Notes under the pieces: model-generated
The model's database searches: none
What the model saw: the letters and a program-made list of their open reading frames with translations, nothing else
What the model was told of the DNA's origin: nothing
Assembly: GCA_963839475.1 (NCBI GenBank)
Contig: CAWIVH010000010.1
Coordinates: forward strand, 1-64,000
DNA length: 64,000 nt
Source: CAWIVH01 sp963839475
GTDB lineage: Bacteria > Acidobacteriota > UBA6911
Direction: 5' to 3'
Made by a program: the position numbers and the translations under genes
Shown: in pieces, positions 25,748 through 34,831 of the stretch
Numbering within the stretch: position 1 is the first letter of the stretch
How the letters are laid out: every line of letters starts with the position of its first letter

Positions 25748-26533
25748 CTAATCTTCCGATTTGCGCCGACGCTGGAAAATAAAAGCGACCCCGATGCTGA
25801 CGGTATACAGAAGCACCATCGGGATCGACCACACCAGGAGGTTGAAGGCATCCCCTGTGGGGGATAGCACGGCGGCGAGGATGACAATGATTACCATGGC
25901 GTAGCGGAAGGAATTCCAGAGGAATTTTGCCGTCACCAGGCCGAAGAGGCTGAGAAAGGCCACGATAACGGGCATTTCGAATACCAGTCCAAATCCCAGG
26001 AGCATCATATTGGTCAGGTCGAGATACTCGTCAATCCGGATGACCGGCGTGAAATCTTTACCCAGCTCAATCAGAAAGCCATAGGTTTGCGGCAGGACAA
26101 TGTAGTAGCAGAAGGCTCCCCCGGAAACGAAAAGTAGAATCGAGGAGACCATGAAGGGCACCACGTACTTCTTTTCCTTGCGATAAAGGCCGGGAGCGAT
26201 GAATTTCCAGACTTCATAAAGCGTGAACGGCGCCGTGAGGAATATGCCCGCGATCAGCCCGACCTTCATGTAGTTGGTGAAAGGATCGGTGGGATTCGTA
26301 AATGCGAGTTTCGTCCCGTTCAGCGCCTTGAGGATCGGGACTGAAAGGAAGTGATAGATCTTGGGCGAAAAGTAGAAGCACGATAGGAAGCCGATGCCGA
26401 TGTAGGTAACGACTCTTACCAGGCGCTTCCGGAGCTCGTCAAGGTGCTCCAGGAAGGTCATCTTTGCTCCTTCAGCATCTTCGGAATCGGCCGAAACTGC
26501 CTCCGGATCCAGCTCCGTAGATTGATCCTTCAT
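25748..26533 (-). CDS. tatC: Sec-independent translocase subunit TatC
   Basis: Six transmembrane helices and the TatC signatures FLEHLDELRKRLVR (N terminus, contacts the twin-arginine motif) and FGLVFEMPV are present. At 261 residues it is of normal length. Its start overlaps the tatA stop by four bases, so the pair is coupled. No tatB is seen, as in minimal TatAC systems. Confidence 0.95.
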   Translation of the reverse strand: MKDQSTELDPEAVSADSEDAEGAKMTFLEHLDELRKRLVRVVTYIGIGFLSCFYFSPKIYHFLSVPILKALNGTKLAFTNPTDPFTNYMKVGLIAGIFLTAPFTLYEVWKFIAPGLYRKEKKYVVPFMVSSILLFVSGGAFCYYIVLPQTYGFLIELGKDFTPVIRIDEYLDLTNMMLLGFGLVFEMPVIVAFLSLFGLVTAKFLWNSFRYAMVIIVILAAVLSPTGDAFNLLVWSIPMVLLYTVSIGVAFIFQRRRKSED

Positions 26534-26778
26534 TGAATATCTTTAGGTCCTATGGAGCTGTCTTTGTCTTGGTCCTTCATGAGACCCTGTAACTCTTCCC
26601 GTTCTTTATCCAGCCGCACTTCTTCTTCCCATGTGGCTTTGAGCTCATTGGACGCTTTCTTGAATTCCGCAAGGCTCTTGCCGAGCGATTTTCCAAGTTC
26701 GGGAAGCTTTCGCGGGCCGAAAACGATAAGGGCCAAAACAAAAATGACAATGATTTCCTGCATTCCCAGCGAACCCAT
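26530..26778 (-). CDS. tatA: Sec-independent translocase subunit TatA
   Basis: This 82-residue protein has one N-terminal membrane helix (QEIIVIFVLALIVFGP), the FGPRKLPELG hinge and an amphipathic helix, followed by a charged tail. It forms the pore component of the twin-arginine export system. The start could be at 26778 or the ATG five codons in. A promoter lies 48-77 bases upstream. It may act for both TatA and TatB. Confidence 0.94.
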   Translation of the reverse strand: MGSLGMQEIIVIFVLALIVFGPRKLPELGKSLGKSLAEFKKASNELKATWEEEVRLDKEREELQGLMKDQDKDSSIGPKDIQ

Positions 26779-26826
26779 AAAGCTCCTGCTTTCCCAGCAT
26801 GTCCAGAAGCTGGCAGCCTGAGTGCA

Positions 26827-26855
26827 AGTCTAATTTACCGCGATATTGAAGTCAA
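26827..26855 (-). promoter_or_regulatory. candidate promoter of tatA-tatC
   Basis: On the minus strand TTGACT (26850-26855) and TAGACT (26827-26832) are 17 bases apart. It points to tatA and is back to back with the ctp promoter. Confidence 0.5.
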
Positions 26856-26873
26856 GGCAGGCTGCCTGTCAAC

Positions 26874-26918
26874 ATCGCTGACGCACGCCCGGGATAAACC
26901 CGGGCGTGCGTCAGCGAT
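26874..26918. repeat. perfect 20-bp hairpin in the tatA/ctp divergent region
   Basis: The arms 26874-26893 and 26899-26918 are exact complements, with loop ATAAA. The stem is GC-rich (core ACGCACGCCCGGG) and no T-run follows on either strand. It lies between two divergent promoters, where a terminator is not expected. Confidence 0.85.
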
Positions 26919-26936
26919 ATACTGCCGCCAATCGCC

Positions 26937-26965
26937 TTGTCACCCCTTGGACCGCATGATATACT
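26937..26965 (+). promoter_or_regulatory. sigma-70-like promoter of ctp
   Basis: TTGTCA (26937-26942) and TATACT (26960-26965) are 17 bases apart, each five of six to consensus. RNA would begin about 33 bases before the ctp ATG. Confidence 0.75.
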
Positions 26966-27004
26966 CAGCTTGAGCCATTCTATTGGCTCTGGAGCCAACC
27001 CTTT

Positions 27005-28699
27005 ATGAAACATAGATTTGTGGTCGTGGTGGTTTTGATAATTGCGATGTCGTCCCTGGTGGGAGGCCTCATGGGGGGCAGTGCCGCTGCGGGACCTGCC
27101 CGAAACGCCGCGGCCACCGGCACTTCGCCGACACAGTTCCTGAGCGATTTCACGGAAGCGCTCGACATCATCCAGAAAAACCACGTCGACAATATTGGAC
27201 CCGACAAGCTGGTGTACAGCGCCATCAAGGGGATGCTTCACGCGCTCGATCCTCACTCGAGTTTCTTTGAGCCCAAAGATTTTTCCCGGCTGCGTGAAGA
27301 GCAGCACAGCAAATACTTCGGGTTGGGAATCCGTGTGCGGCCCCTTCTGAGCAACCGGGGAAGAGTGGTCATCGTCGAGCCGCCCGCACTGGGTTCACCG
27401 GCTGAAAGAAAAGGCCTGCGCGCAGGAGACGTCATCACCAAAATCGAAGGCCAGTCGATCGACGAATGGACATCGGACGAGGTCGTCAATCACCTGCGCG
27501 GCCCACGCGGAACCACAGTGAATATCACGGTGGAGCGCCCGAACATCCGCGACCCCCTGCAATTCAAGGTTGAGCGTGACGAGATCCCGCTGATCACGGT
27601 TCCCTACGCTTTTGAAATCAAGCCGGGTGTCGGTTACATCAAGATCGACCGTTTTTCCGAATCGACGGCTGACGAACTGGAGCAGAAGCTGAAAAAGCTG
27701 GACGCCAATCAGCTGTCCGGTCTAGTCCTCGATCTTCGGGACAACCCCGGCGGACTGCTCAACCAGGCCATCGAAGTCGCGGACAAATTTGTTCCCCAAA
27801 AGGCTGTGATTGTATCCACCAAGGGACGGATGGAAGGCTCCGCACGCGCCTACAAAGCCCCCAGTCTCGAAAAAGTGCGGGTGCCCGTGGTTGTACTGAT
27901 CAACCGCCACAGCGCCAGTGCTTCTGAAATCGTTGCCGGAGCTCTTCAGGACCACGACCGCGGATTGATCGTAGGTGAGACCAGTTTTGGCAAAGGCCTG
28001 GTTCAGTCGGTTTACACCCTGGAAAACGAAACCGGCATGGCGCTTACCACCGCCAAGTACTACACGCCAAGCGGCCGCCTGATCCAGCGCGATTACACAG
28101 GATCGAATTTTGAATACTTTTATATCAACGCCCCGATCGCCGAGAACAAGAACCGCGAAACGAAATACACCGATAACGGCAGAAAGGTGCTCGGTGGGGG
28201 CGGTATAACTCCGGATATTATTGTTCCAGTGCGCGAATTAAATCGCTTCGAGGCGCTTTTAACATCGAAGGACGCCTTCTTCGAATTTGCCCGCAGGCTT
28301 ACTTCCGGCCAAGTGCCGGCTGCCAGCAATTTTCAGGTTCCCGTATCCAACGAAGAGGTGAGTGCACCTGCCGGCAAGAGCGCCAAGACTCCACCACCGA
28401 AGTTCGAAATATCTGATGCGATCCTCGAAGACTTCAAGAGCATGCTGCGCGAGAAGAAGATCGAATTTACCAACGAGGATTTCAAGAACAACACAGATTT
28501 CATAAAGCGTCGCATCAAACAGGAAGTTTTCACGTCCGCCTTCGGCCTGGCCGAGGGCTTCAAGGTCGCTGTCCAGGGGGATACCCAGGTTCTGAAGGCC
28601 CTGGAAGTTCTCCCAGAGGCAAAGACTTTGATGACCACGGGCAAGATAACTCCTGTGGCAGAAAATCCGGGACTCAAGAATCCGGAGCCCAAAAAGTAA
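27005..28699 (+). CDS. ctp: C-terminal processing peptidase (S41 family)
   Basis: The 564-residue exported protease has an N-terminal signal or anchor helix, a PDZ domain from about residue 110 (LGIRVRPLLSN, GLRAGDVITKIEG) and the S41 catalytic domain. The nucleophile is probably S305 in HSASASEI and the general base K330 in FGKGLVQ, with the family spacing of 25 residues. It trims or degrades periplasmic proteins from their C terminus. A C-terminal extension beyond residue 430 is proline- and lysine-rich, then helical. It has its own promoter and is followed by the lytic transglycosylase after 25 bases. Confidence 0.95.
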   Translation: MKHRFVVVVVLIIAMSSLVGGLMGGSAAAGPARNAAATGTSPTQFLSDFTEALDIIQKNHVDNIGPDKLVYSAIKGMLHALDPHSSFFEPKDFSRLREEQHSKYFGLGIRVRPLLSNRGRVVIVEPPALGSPAERKGLRAGDVITKIEGQSIDEWTSDEVVNHLRGPRGTTVNITVERPNIRDPLQFKVERDEIPLITVPYAFEIKPGVGYIKIDRFSESTADELEQKLKKLDANQLSGLVLDLRDNPGGLLNQAIEVADKFVPQKAVIVSTKGRMEGSARAYKAPSLEKVRVPVVVLINRHSASASEIVAGALQDHDRGLIVGETSFGKGLVQSVYTLENETGMALTTAKYYTPSGRLIQRDYTGSNFEYFYINAPIAENKNRETKYTDNGRKVLGGGGITPDIIVPVRELNRFEALLTSKDAFFEFARRLTSGQVPAASNFQVPVSNEEVSAPAGKSAKTPPPKFEISDAILEDFKSMLREKKIEFTNEDFKNNTDFIKRRIKQEVFTSAFGLAEGFKVAVQGDTQVLKALEVLPEAKTLMTTGKITPVAENPGLKNPEPKK

Positions 28700-28724
28700 T
28701 AATTTATTAAGTCCAACGGCGAGA

Positions 28725-30413
28725 ATGAAACGGTCCTGGCCCGTTTGCGCTCTAATAATATATTGCTGTTTTTGCCTGTCGTCCGCCTTCGGGCAGACCG
28801 ATCAGCTGGCGGTAGCTGCCGCCACATCCGACCCTGCTCCCAGCGGCATTCCGGTCTCCGCCTCCGCTGACAACCCCGATAATCCAAACGAGATACAGGA
28901 ATTGATGCGGGCTTCTCGCCTGCGTTATCTCGAAGGATCCAAGCTCATCCGCCGCGGGGAATCGCTCCGGGCCCGAGGCGAGTTCGACAAAGCCGTGGAC
29001 CTGCTCCTGCAGTCTCAATGGAATGTTGTTGAAAACAAAGAGCTTAACATCTTCTTTCAGGACCTCATCAACCGGATCCACCAGGAAGAATCCCGCTACC
29101 TGCAACCCCAAGCCGAGTTTGAAGAAAAGCCGGAAGGTGCGGTTGTGGATGAGCTGCCCAACCTTGACCTGATCCCCATTAAAGTGGACCCATCTTTGAT
29201 GAACGTCGTCGAGGCCGACGTCGCCAATACCAAGTACGATATCCCAATCGTGATGAACGAAATGGTGCTCAAATCCATGAACTTCTGGCTTGGCCGCGGG
29301 CGGAAATTTTTCCATGAAGGGCTGATCCGGTCGGGCCGGTACAAGGAAATGATTCAGAAAACCTTCCGCGAAGAGGGTATTCCGCAGGACGTTATGTACC
29401 TTGGCCAGGTGGAGAGCCTGTTTAAAACCAATGCCCTGTCCAAAGCCAAGGCCAAAGGGATATGGCAATTCGTGCGGGGCACAGCCGTCCGCTATGGCTT
29501 GAAAGTCAACAGCTACATCGACGAAAGATCCGACCCGGAAAAATCGACTCGCGCCGCGGCCCGATACCTAAACGATCTTTACGCGATGTTCAAGGACTGG
29601 AACCTGGTACTGGCTGCCTACAATTGGGGTGAGGGAAACATCATCAAGCTGATGGAGCGGTCGGGCTTGAATGATTTCTGGGACATGCTGGAACTCCGGC
29701 GCAATTTTCCCAACCAGACCAAGAACCATGTGCCTCTGATCCAAGCCAGCATCATCATCGCGCGCAACCCGGAAAAGTATGGCTTTCCGCGTGAACTCGA
29801 TGAGACTGAAACCTACGATTATTTGCTCGTGGATCATCCCGTCGATTTGAAGGCGGTAGCCAAAATTCTAAATATCACGGTCGAGGATTTGAAGCGCCTG
29901 AATCCCGCGCTCCGTTGGAATTCAACCCCGGCGAATTACCCCGATTTCATGCTCAAAATACCCCCGGGGAGCAACGCCGGGCAGCAGGATCAAATCGCCA
30001 GCCTGCCGGCCGTAAAAGCCAAACCGCCTGCCAGCGATGCCCCGGTCCGTTATAAGGTCAAACAGGGCGATACTCTCGCTGGAATCGCTTCCCGTTACAA
30101 AGTCTCCGTGGCGGAGCTTTTGAAGACAAATGGCCTTTCCTCCGCCAAACCTTTGCGGGCCGGCACCTACCTGCGCATTCCCGCGAGCCAGCCCAGGCTT
30201 GCTCAATCCGCTCCGAAGCCTTCTCAAACAAAGAATAAATCAGTCGCATCCAAAAATTCGCCAGCCAAGGCCGCCGCGACGGGAGTGAAAAAGAATGCCG
30301 CGACGGCAAAGCCGTCTTCGACCACTGCGGCAAAAGCGGCCGCGAAAACCCCGGCACCCAAGCCCGGGGTTTCGACTGCCGCCCTGAAGAAGACTGCCAA
30401 GCCATCATCGTAA
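28725..30413 (+). CDS. MltD-like membrane-bound lytic transglycosylase with LysM
   Basis: The 562-residue protein has a signal peptide (to about SAFGQ), a coiled N-terminal domain and an SLT domain whose catalytic glutamate is in GQVESLF at about residue 230, followed by AKAKGIWQF and AAYNWGEGNI. One clear LysM repeat follows at about 443-486 (YKVKQGDTLAGIASRYKV). A low-complexity Ala/Lys/Pro tail of about 60 residues ends it. It cleaves peptidoglycan by forming 1,6-anhydro ends. An additional weak LysM-like stretch precedes the clear one (VAKILNITVEDLKRLNP). Confidence 0.92.
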   Translation: MKRSWPVCALIIYCCFCLSSAFGQTDQLAVAAATSDPAPSGIPVSASADNPDNPNEIQELMRASRLRYLEGSKLIRRGESLRARGEFDKAVDLLLQSQWNVVENKELNIFFQDLINRIHQEESRYLQPQAEFEEKPEGAVVDELPNLDLIPIKVDPSLMNVVEADVANTKYDIPIVMNEMVLKSMNFWLGRGRKFFHEGLIRSGRYKEMIQKTFREEGIPQDVMYLGQVESLFKTNALSKAKAKGIWQFVRGTAVRYGLKVNSYIDERSDPEKSTRAAARYLNDLYAMFKDWNLVLAAYNWGEGNIIKLMERSGLNDFWDMLELRRNFPNQTKNHVPLIQASIIIARNPEKYGFPRELDETETYDYLLVDHPVDLKAVAKILNITVEDLKRLNPALRWNSTPANYPDFMLKIPPGSNAGQQDQIASLPAVKAKPPASDAPVRYKVKQGDTLAGIASRYKVSVAELLKTNGLSSAKPLRAGTYLRIPASQPRLAQSAPKPSQTKNKSVASKNSPAKAAATGVKKNAATAKPSSTTAAKAAAKTPAPKPGVSTAALKKTAKPSS

Positions 30414-30521
30414 TCAGGCAGCGCAAATCCCATCATTTCTGAACCTTTTGGAGCTTTCGCTCGTATTAATCTGAGTCCGGGAATTCTCGGAAATGCGTAA
30501 TTTGTGTGTGGATCTGACTTC

Positions 30522-31829
30522 ATGAAAGCTGCTGCAAAATCAGCCGGTTCCGTGGATCCCGGCGAGGCCCCCAAGCCCGTGAGGCGAAAAGTCAAATCCC
30601 AGGCTGCCGTCTGGGAAGCTTTTATCATCGCGATCGACTCCATCTGGTCGCACAAGCTGCGCTCCATACTCACTCTGCTGGGAGTCATCATCGGCGTCGC
30701 TTCCGTCATTGCAGTTGGCGGTGCCATTGAGGGACTGGGTGTCTACGTCAAGGACAGACTTGTATCCACTTTCGGCAGCAACACCTTCATCGTCGCGCGC
30801 ATGGCCGGGATGAACCGGTCGGAAGAAGAATGGGAGAAAGCTCTCAAGCGAAACAAGAAGCTTTATTTGGATGACCTGCGTGCGGTCGATCAGCGTTGCG
30901 AAGGATGCGAAGCTGTAGTCCCGATGCTGCGGGGCGTGGACGACGCCAAGCTGGGAAACCGGACCTTCTATGACGCAAACGTTACCGGGGTCAATGAAAA
31001 CATGACCAAAATCACCGACCTCGAAGTCGAGCTCGGCCGTTTCCTTTCGAACTTCGATGTCGATCACGCCCGATCCCTGGCGGTGATTGGGGCGGATGTG
31101 CGCAACGAGCTCTTCGGTTCTCTGGACCCCCTCGGCAAGGAATTTAAATTGGGCGGGGATAGCTTTATTGTTGTCGGGGTCGAAAAAAGCAAGGGAACCT
31201 TTTTCGGCCAGTCGATGGACAACAACGTCTACATACCCTACTCGGTCTATCTCAAAAAGTACGGATCGAGGCAGTCGATCAATATACGGATCAAAGCGCC
31301 ATCGGCCGAGACTCAGGAAGCAGTCCAGGACGAAGTACGGGTCATTTTGCGCTCCCGCCACCATCTGCGCCCCAACCAGGAAGATGATTTCGATATCCTG
31401 GGCAGCAAGACCATACAGGAGTCGGTCGGCCAGTTCACCGGGGCAATTGCGGCTGTCGTGACCCCGATCACTTTGATTTCGCTCGTGGTGGGGGGGATCG
31501 TCATCATGAACATCATGCTGGTGACGGTCACGGAACGAACCAAAGAGGTCGGCATGCGCAAGGCCGTCGGGGCCAGGCGAAGAGATATCATGCTTCAGTT
31601 CCTGATCGAGTCCGCGCTGCTCGCATCGCTGGGAGGCGGGCTGGGAATTGGCCTGGGTTATGTTGTGTCGATCATCATCCGCAGCACAACCCCGATCCCG
31701 ATGACTGTCACGGTCGGGTATATTCTGCTTTCCCTTGCCGCCTCGGGCGGCATCGGGATCATTTCGGGCATCTATCCGGCTCACAAAGCAGCCAAGCTCG
31801 ATCCCATCGTCGCTCTTTCCAGGGAATAG
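30522..31829 (+). CDS. MacB-like ABC transporter permease (FtsX fold)
   Basis: This 435-residue protein has a first membrane helix near residues 50-70 (SILTLLGVIIGVASVIAVG), a long periplasmic MacB_PCD domain and three C-terminal helices with the FtsX signature (TERTKEVGMRKAVGARR). Such permeases act in export or mechanotransmission of envelope stress. A second permease follows four bases after the stop. No ATPase or membrane-fusion protein is adjacent. The start at 30522 is chosen over a GTG at 30504; no strong ribosome site supports either. Confidence 0.9.
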   Translation: MKAAAKSAGSVDPGEAPKPVRRKVKSQAAVWEAFIIAIDSIWSHKLRSILTLLGVIIGVASVIAVGGAIEGLGVYVKDRLVSTFGSNTFIVARMAGMNRSEEEWEKALKRNKKLYLDDLRAVDQRCEGCEAVVPMLRGVDDAKLGNRTFYDANVTGVNENMTKITDLEVELGRFLSNFDVDHARSLAVIGADVRNELFGSLDPLGKEFKLGGDSFIVVGVEKSKGTFFGQSMDNNVYIPYSVYLKKYGSRQSINIRIKAPSAETQEAVQDEVRVILRSRHHLRPNQEDDFDILGSKTIQESVGQFTGAIAAVVTPITLISLVVGGIVIMNIMLVTVTERTKEVGMRKAVGARRRDIMLQFLIESALLASLGGGLGIGLGYVVSIIIRSTTPIPMTVTVGYILLSLAASGGIGIISGIYPAHKAAKLDPIVALSRE

Positions 31830-31833
31830 GCAT

Positions 31834-33081
31834 ATGAGAGTTTTTCAAAATCGTGAAAACCTGGTCATGGCGATGCAGACCCTGCTGGCACACAAGTTCC
31901 GGTCTTTCCTGACGGTGCTGGGGATCATTATCGGCGTATTGACCGTTATCGTCATCTCCGCCATTCTCACCGGCATGAGGCAGAACATCATCAGCTTTGT
32001 CGAGGAATACGGCACCAACAATATCTTTGCCTTCCACCTGAGCACCGGGCCGCACATGGGCCGCCGGCCGCGGGAGGAATGGATGCGCAAGCCGCTCACG
32101 GTCCAGAATGCGCTCAGCATAAAAGAAAGCTGCCCGTCGGTGGAAGATGTTACGTGGTCAGCCTTCCCCATCCACAACCGGATCAGGGTCAAATACCAGT
32201 CTTTCATTGCGCGGAATCTCGATTTCAACGCCGTCCCGGCCAACTACTCCACGATTGCGAACTTCAAGGTTGAAGTCGGCAGATATTTCACTGAATCGGA
32301 AAACGAACATCGCATGGATGTCGTGGTCATCGGCCCGAATGTCCGGGAATCGCTGTTCCCCGTTGTGGATCCCATTGGAAAAGCGATACTGCTCAACGAC
32401 CACCCGTTTACGGTGGTGGGCGTGCTTGCCAAAAGCAAGGGAGGATTCATCGGCGAAGGAAATGAGCGTGACAATGCCGTTCATATACCCTACCTGACCT
32501 TCCGCAAAATGATGCCCCAGGAAGATTGGCATTTCCTGATGATCCAAGCCAAATCAGGCCAGCTGCCTCGAGCGCTGGATGAGGTGGAGAGCCTTCTGCG
32601 CAGGCAGCGGGGGGTAAAGCCGAACGAAGTGAGCAACTTCGACCTTTCAACTGCCGACCGGATGATCCAGCAGTTTGATTCGATTACAGCTTCGGTGGGG
32701 CTCATCGCGATCGCCATTTCAAGCATCGGGCTCATGGTGGGCGGGATCGGGGTCATGAACATCATGCTGGTTTCGGTGACGGAGAGGACGCGCGAGATCG
32801 GCGTGAGAAAGGCGATAGGCGCCACACGCCGGGATATAGTCTTTCAGTTCCTGTTCGAAGCCATGACGCTGACGGCGATCGGCGGAATATTCGGAATATT
32901 GCTGGCCATCATAACCAGCTACATCATCATAGCCTTTGTGCCCTCGCTTCCGGCCACCATCCCGACCTGGGCAGTCGTTACCGGCTTCACTGTCTCCGTG
33001 GCCATCGGCCTGATTTTCGGCGTCTGGCCGGCGCGCAAGGCAGCCATGCTGGATCCCATTGAAGCGCTGCGTTACGAATAA
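31834..33081 (+). CDS. second MacB-like ABC transporter permease
   Basis: The 415-residue paralogue of the preceding permease has the same layout: an N-terminal helix (FLTVLGIIIGVLTVIVIS), a MacB_PCD domain, then three helices with TERTREIGVRKAIGATR. The pair probably forms a heterodimer around an ATPase encoded elsewhere. It is translationally linked to the first gene by a four-base gap and begins at the ATG at 31834. Confidence 0.9.
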   Translation: MRVFQNRENLVMAMQTLLAHKFRSFLTVLGIIIGVLTVIVISAILTGMRQNIISFVEEYGTNNIFAFHLSTGPHMGRRPREEWMRKPLTVQNALSIKESCPSVEDVTWSAFPIHNRIRVKYQSFIARNLDFNAVPANYSTIANFKVEVGRYFTESENEHRMDVVVIGPNVRESLFPVVDPIGKAILLNDHPFTVVGVLAKSKGGFIGEGNERDNAVHIPYLTFRKMMPQEDWHFLMIQAKSGQLPRALDEVESLLRRQRGVKPNEVSNFDLSTADRMIQQFDSITASVGLIAIAISSIGLMVGGIGVMNIMLVSVTERTREIGVRKAIGATRRDIVFQFLFEAMTLTAIGGIFGILLAIITSYIIIAFVPSLPATIPTWAVVTGFTVSVAIGLIFGVWPARKAAMLDPIEALRYE

Positions 33082-33159
33082 GCGAGGCATTACCAGCACA
33101 CCCAAACATAACCACGGAGACCGTGACGCAGCCTGCGGCCGCAACCAAAATAGACTGAG

Positions 33160-33229
33160 AGTTCGCAGTTCTCAGTATCAGTTCGCAGTCGCATGAGGAA
33201 CTGCGAACTGATACTGAGAACTGCGAACT
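33160..33229. repeat. perfect 30-bp hairpin of reiterated words
   Basis: The arms 33160-33189 and 33200-33229 are exact complements with a 10-base loop. Each arm carries the word AGTTCGCAGT at both of its ends, separated by TCTCAGTATC. It lies downstream of the permease pair and 110 bases before the M23 gene. There is no T-run, so a simple terminator is unlikely. Nothing else is seen in the 260-base gap. Confidence 0.9.
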
Positions 33230-33340
33230 TGTTGCTTTCACCACCGTTTTCACGATTCTATAAATCTTGCCTGAAAAACAAGAATTTACAGATGTGATAC
33301 ACGAAAGGGATTATTTTCTGATTTTTCTGTGGGAAATGCC

Positions 33341-33892
33341 ATGTCTTCGTCTCTTCTCGGCGCCGCGCTTCTCCTTGCGGTTCGCTTCATGCCATCGAAT
33401 CCCATCCCCGGCGGGATGGAATATGTTTTTCCGGTCTCACCCGCAGCCAAAGCATCCTTCGGCAAAGGCGGACACCCTTACCCGGCTGTCGACATTTTTG
33501 CGCCTGAAGGCACGCCATTTGTAGCCCCGGTATCCGGGATCATTGAAGACCTCGAAAACGAGGACCACTGGAACCCGAAAGCCCAGGATCCGGCTTTAAA
33601 AGGCGGGAGGTGGGTCAGCTTGCTCGGAAACGACGGGTTCCGCTATTATGGCAGCCATCTGAAAAGTGTTGCGGAGCGGCTCCGGAAAGGGCAGAGGGTC
33701 GAGGCGGGAACCGAACTGGGATCGATAGGCGCCGCCGGGAATGCGCGAGGCACGCCGTCTCATCTGCACTTCGGCATTTCAAGGGCTTCACGCCCTTATA
33801 CCTGGATGATCCGCCGGGGGGAAATGGATCCTGTGCCGATCCTGCGATGCCTGCTCAAGAAAGGCTGCGATCCGGCAGGTCTGATGAAATAA
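33341..33892 (+). CDS. exported M23-family (LytM-type) peptidase
   Basis: The 183-residue protein has a short N-terminal hydrophobic segment and a peptidase M23 domain. Zinc ligands are readable as H45 and D51 (HPYPAVD), with the catalytic H106 (YGSHL) and H141-x-H143 (SHLHFGIS). These enzymes cut peptidoglycan crosslinks, or act as inactive scaffolds; here all key residues are present. GGGA lies six bases before the ATG at 33341. A PAP2-like gene follows closely. Confidence 0.85.
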   Translation: MSSSLLGAALLLAVRFMPSNPIPGGMEYVFPVSPAAKASFGKGGHPYPAVDIFAPEGTPFVAPVSGIIEDLENEDHWNPKAQDPALKGGRWVSLLGNDGFRYYGSHLKSVAERLRKGQRVEAGTELGSIGAAGNARGTPSHLHFGISRASRPYTWMIRRGEMDPVPILRCLLKKGCDPAGLMK

Positions 33893-33928
33893 ATCCCTTT
33901 TATTCATGGATCACCGGTGGTCCTGGTC

Positions 33929-34813
33929 ATGCCAACCGATTTAAAACCCGGTCAATCTCAGCCGTCCCTGATATGGGGGGCAGCCGCGGCAGCTATTTAC
34001 GTCCTCGCGATGGCCATCTCCGGGAAGCTCGGCTGGCAGCATCTGGGGTTGGCATTGCTGGCCTGGGCATGCGTGGCACCAGCACCTGCCGCCCGCCGCT
34101 TCGTTCGCGACTGGTGGCCGATGATCCTGTTCTGGCTCAGCTACGACCTGATGCGAATCTTCTCTGCGGATCTCTTAAGCCGTGTATCGGTTGAAGAACC
34201 GTACCGCTGGGAATCGGCGCTGTTCCGGGCGCCTGATGGATCAATCTGGCCCTTTTTTTTCGCCCGATGGACAGCCTCACATGTTACAGATTCCTGGTTC
34301 CGTCCGCTGGCACTCTACTGCAACCTGATCTACCTCTCCCAGTTGTTCGCCATTCCCGGGGTCTTTATGGTGCTTTGGCTTCGCCGGTCGGAGCATTTCA
34401 AGGCCCTGATCTGGTCTTTCACCGCGCTCCATGTCATGACTCTCGTCATCTATTATGCCTATCCGGCGGCGCCGCCCTGGTGGGTTTGGGAAAATGGACT
34501 GACGGCTCCGACTCTGCAGCGATCAGCTCCGATGGGTTTGGCCCGGGGTTCCGTGCTGGCGGGCCTTTTCCATCTGAGCCCGAACCGGTTTGCAGCCATC
34601 CCCTCCTTGCATGGCGCCTACCCGCTGCTATTGACCGTCATGCTGGCGCTGGGCCGCGAAAGATGGCAGCTGACGGCCTGTGCTGCCATCTACACCGCCA
34701 GCATGTGGTTCGCCTGCGTATTTCTGAACCAGCACTACATCATCGACCTGCTGATCGGCGCGGCGCTGGTGATCCCCGCGTCTTTTGCGCCGCGCCTGTT
34801 AAAATCAGCCTGA
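33929..34813 (+). CDS. PAP2-superfamily integral membrane phosphatase/phosphotransferase
   Basis: The 294-residue protein has about seven transmembrane helices. The PAP2-like motifs are PAAPPWW, then IPSLHGAYP (catalytic histidine) and NQHYIIDLLIG (second histidine and aspartate). This resembles the inositol phosphorylceramide synthase/AUR1-like branch (PAP2_3), which transfers or removes lipid-linked phosphate groups. The substrate cannot be told. The start is the ATG at 33929 or a GTG four codons upstream; the gene follows the M23 gene by 36 bases. Confidence 0.82.
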   Translation: MPTDLKPGQSQPSLIWGAAAAAIYVLAMAISGKLGWQHLGLALLAWACVAPAPAARRFVRDWWPMILFWLSYDLMRIFSADLLSRVSVEEPYRWESALFRAPDGSIWPFFFARWTASHVTDSWFRPLALYCNLIYLSQLFAIPGVFMVLWLRRSEHFKALIWSFTALHVMTLVIYYAYPAAPPWWVWENGLTAPTLQRSAPMGLARGSVLAGLFHLSPNRFAAIPSLHGAYPLLLTVMLALGRERWQLTACAAIYTASMWFACVFLNQHYIIDLLIGAALVIPASFAPRLLKSA

Positions 34814-34831
34814 ATTCCCGGCACAGTTGCG

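Noticed and set aside
26874..26918. Intrinsic terminator
   Set aside because: A perfect stem but no T-run on either strand, and both neighbouring genes start rather than end here.
30540..31784. 414-residue frame opposite the first permease
   Set aside because: Antisense shadow with low-complexity Asp/His/Arg content and no family match.
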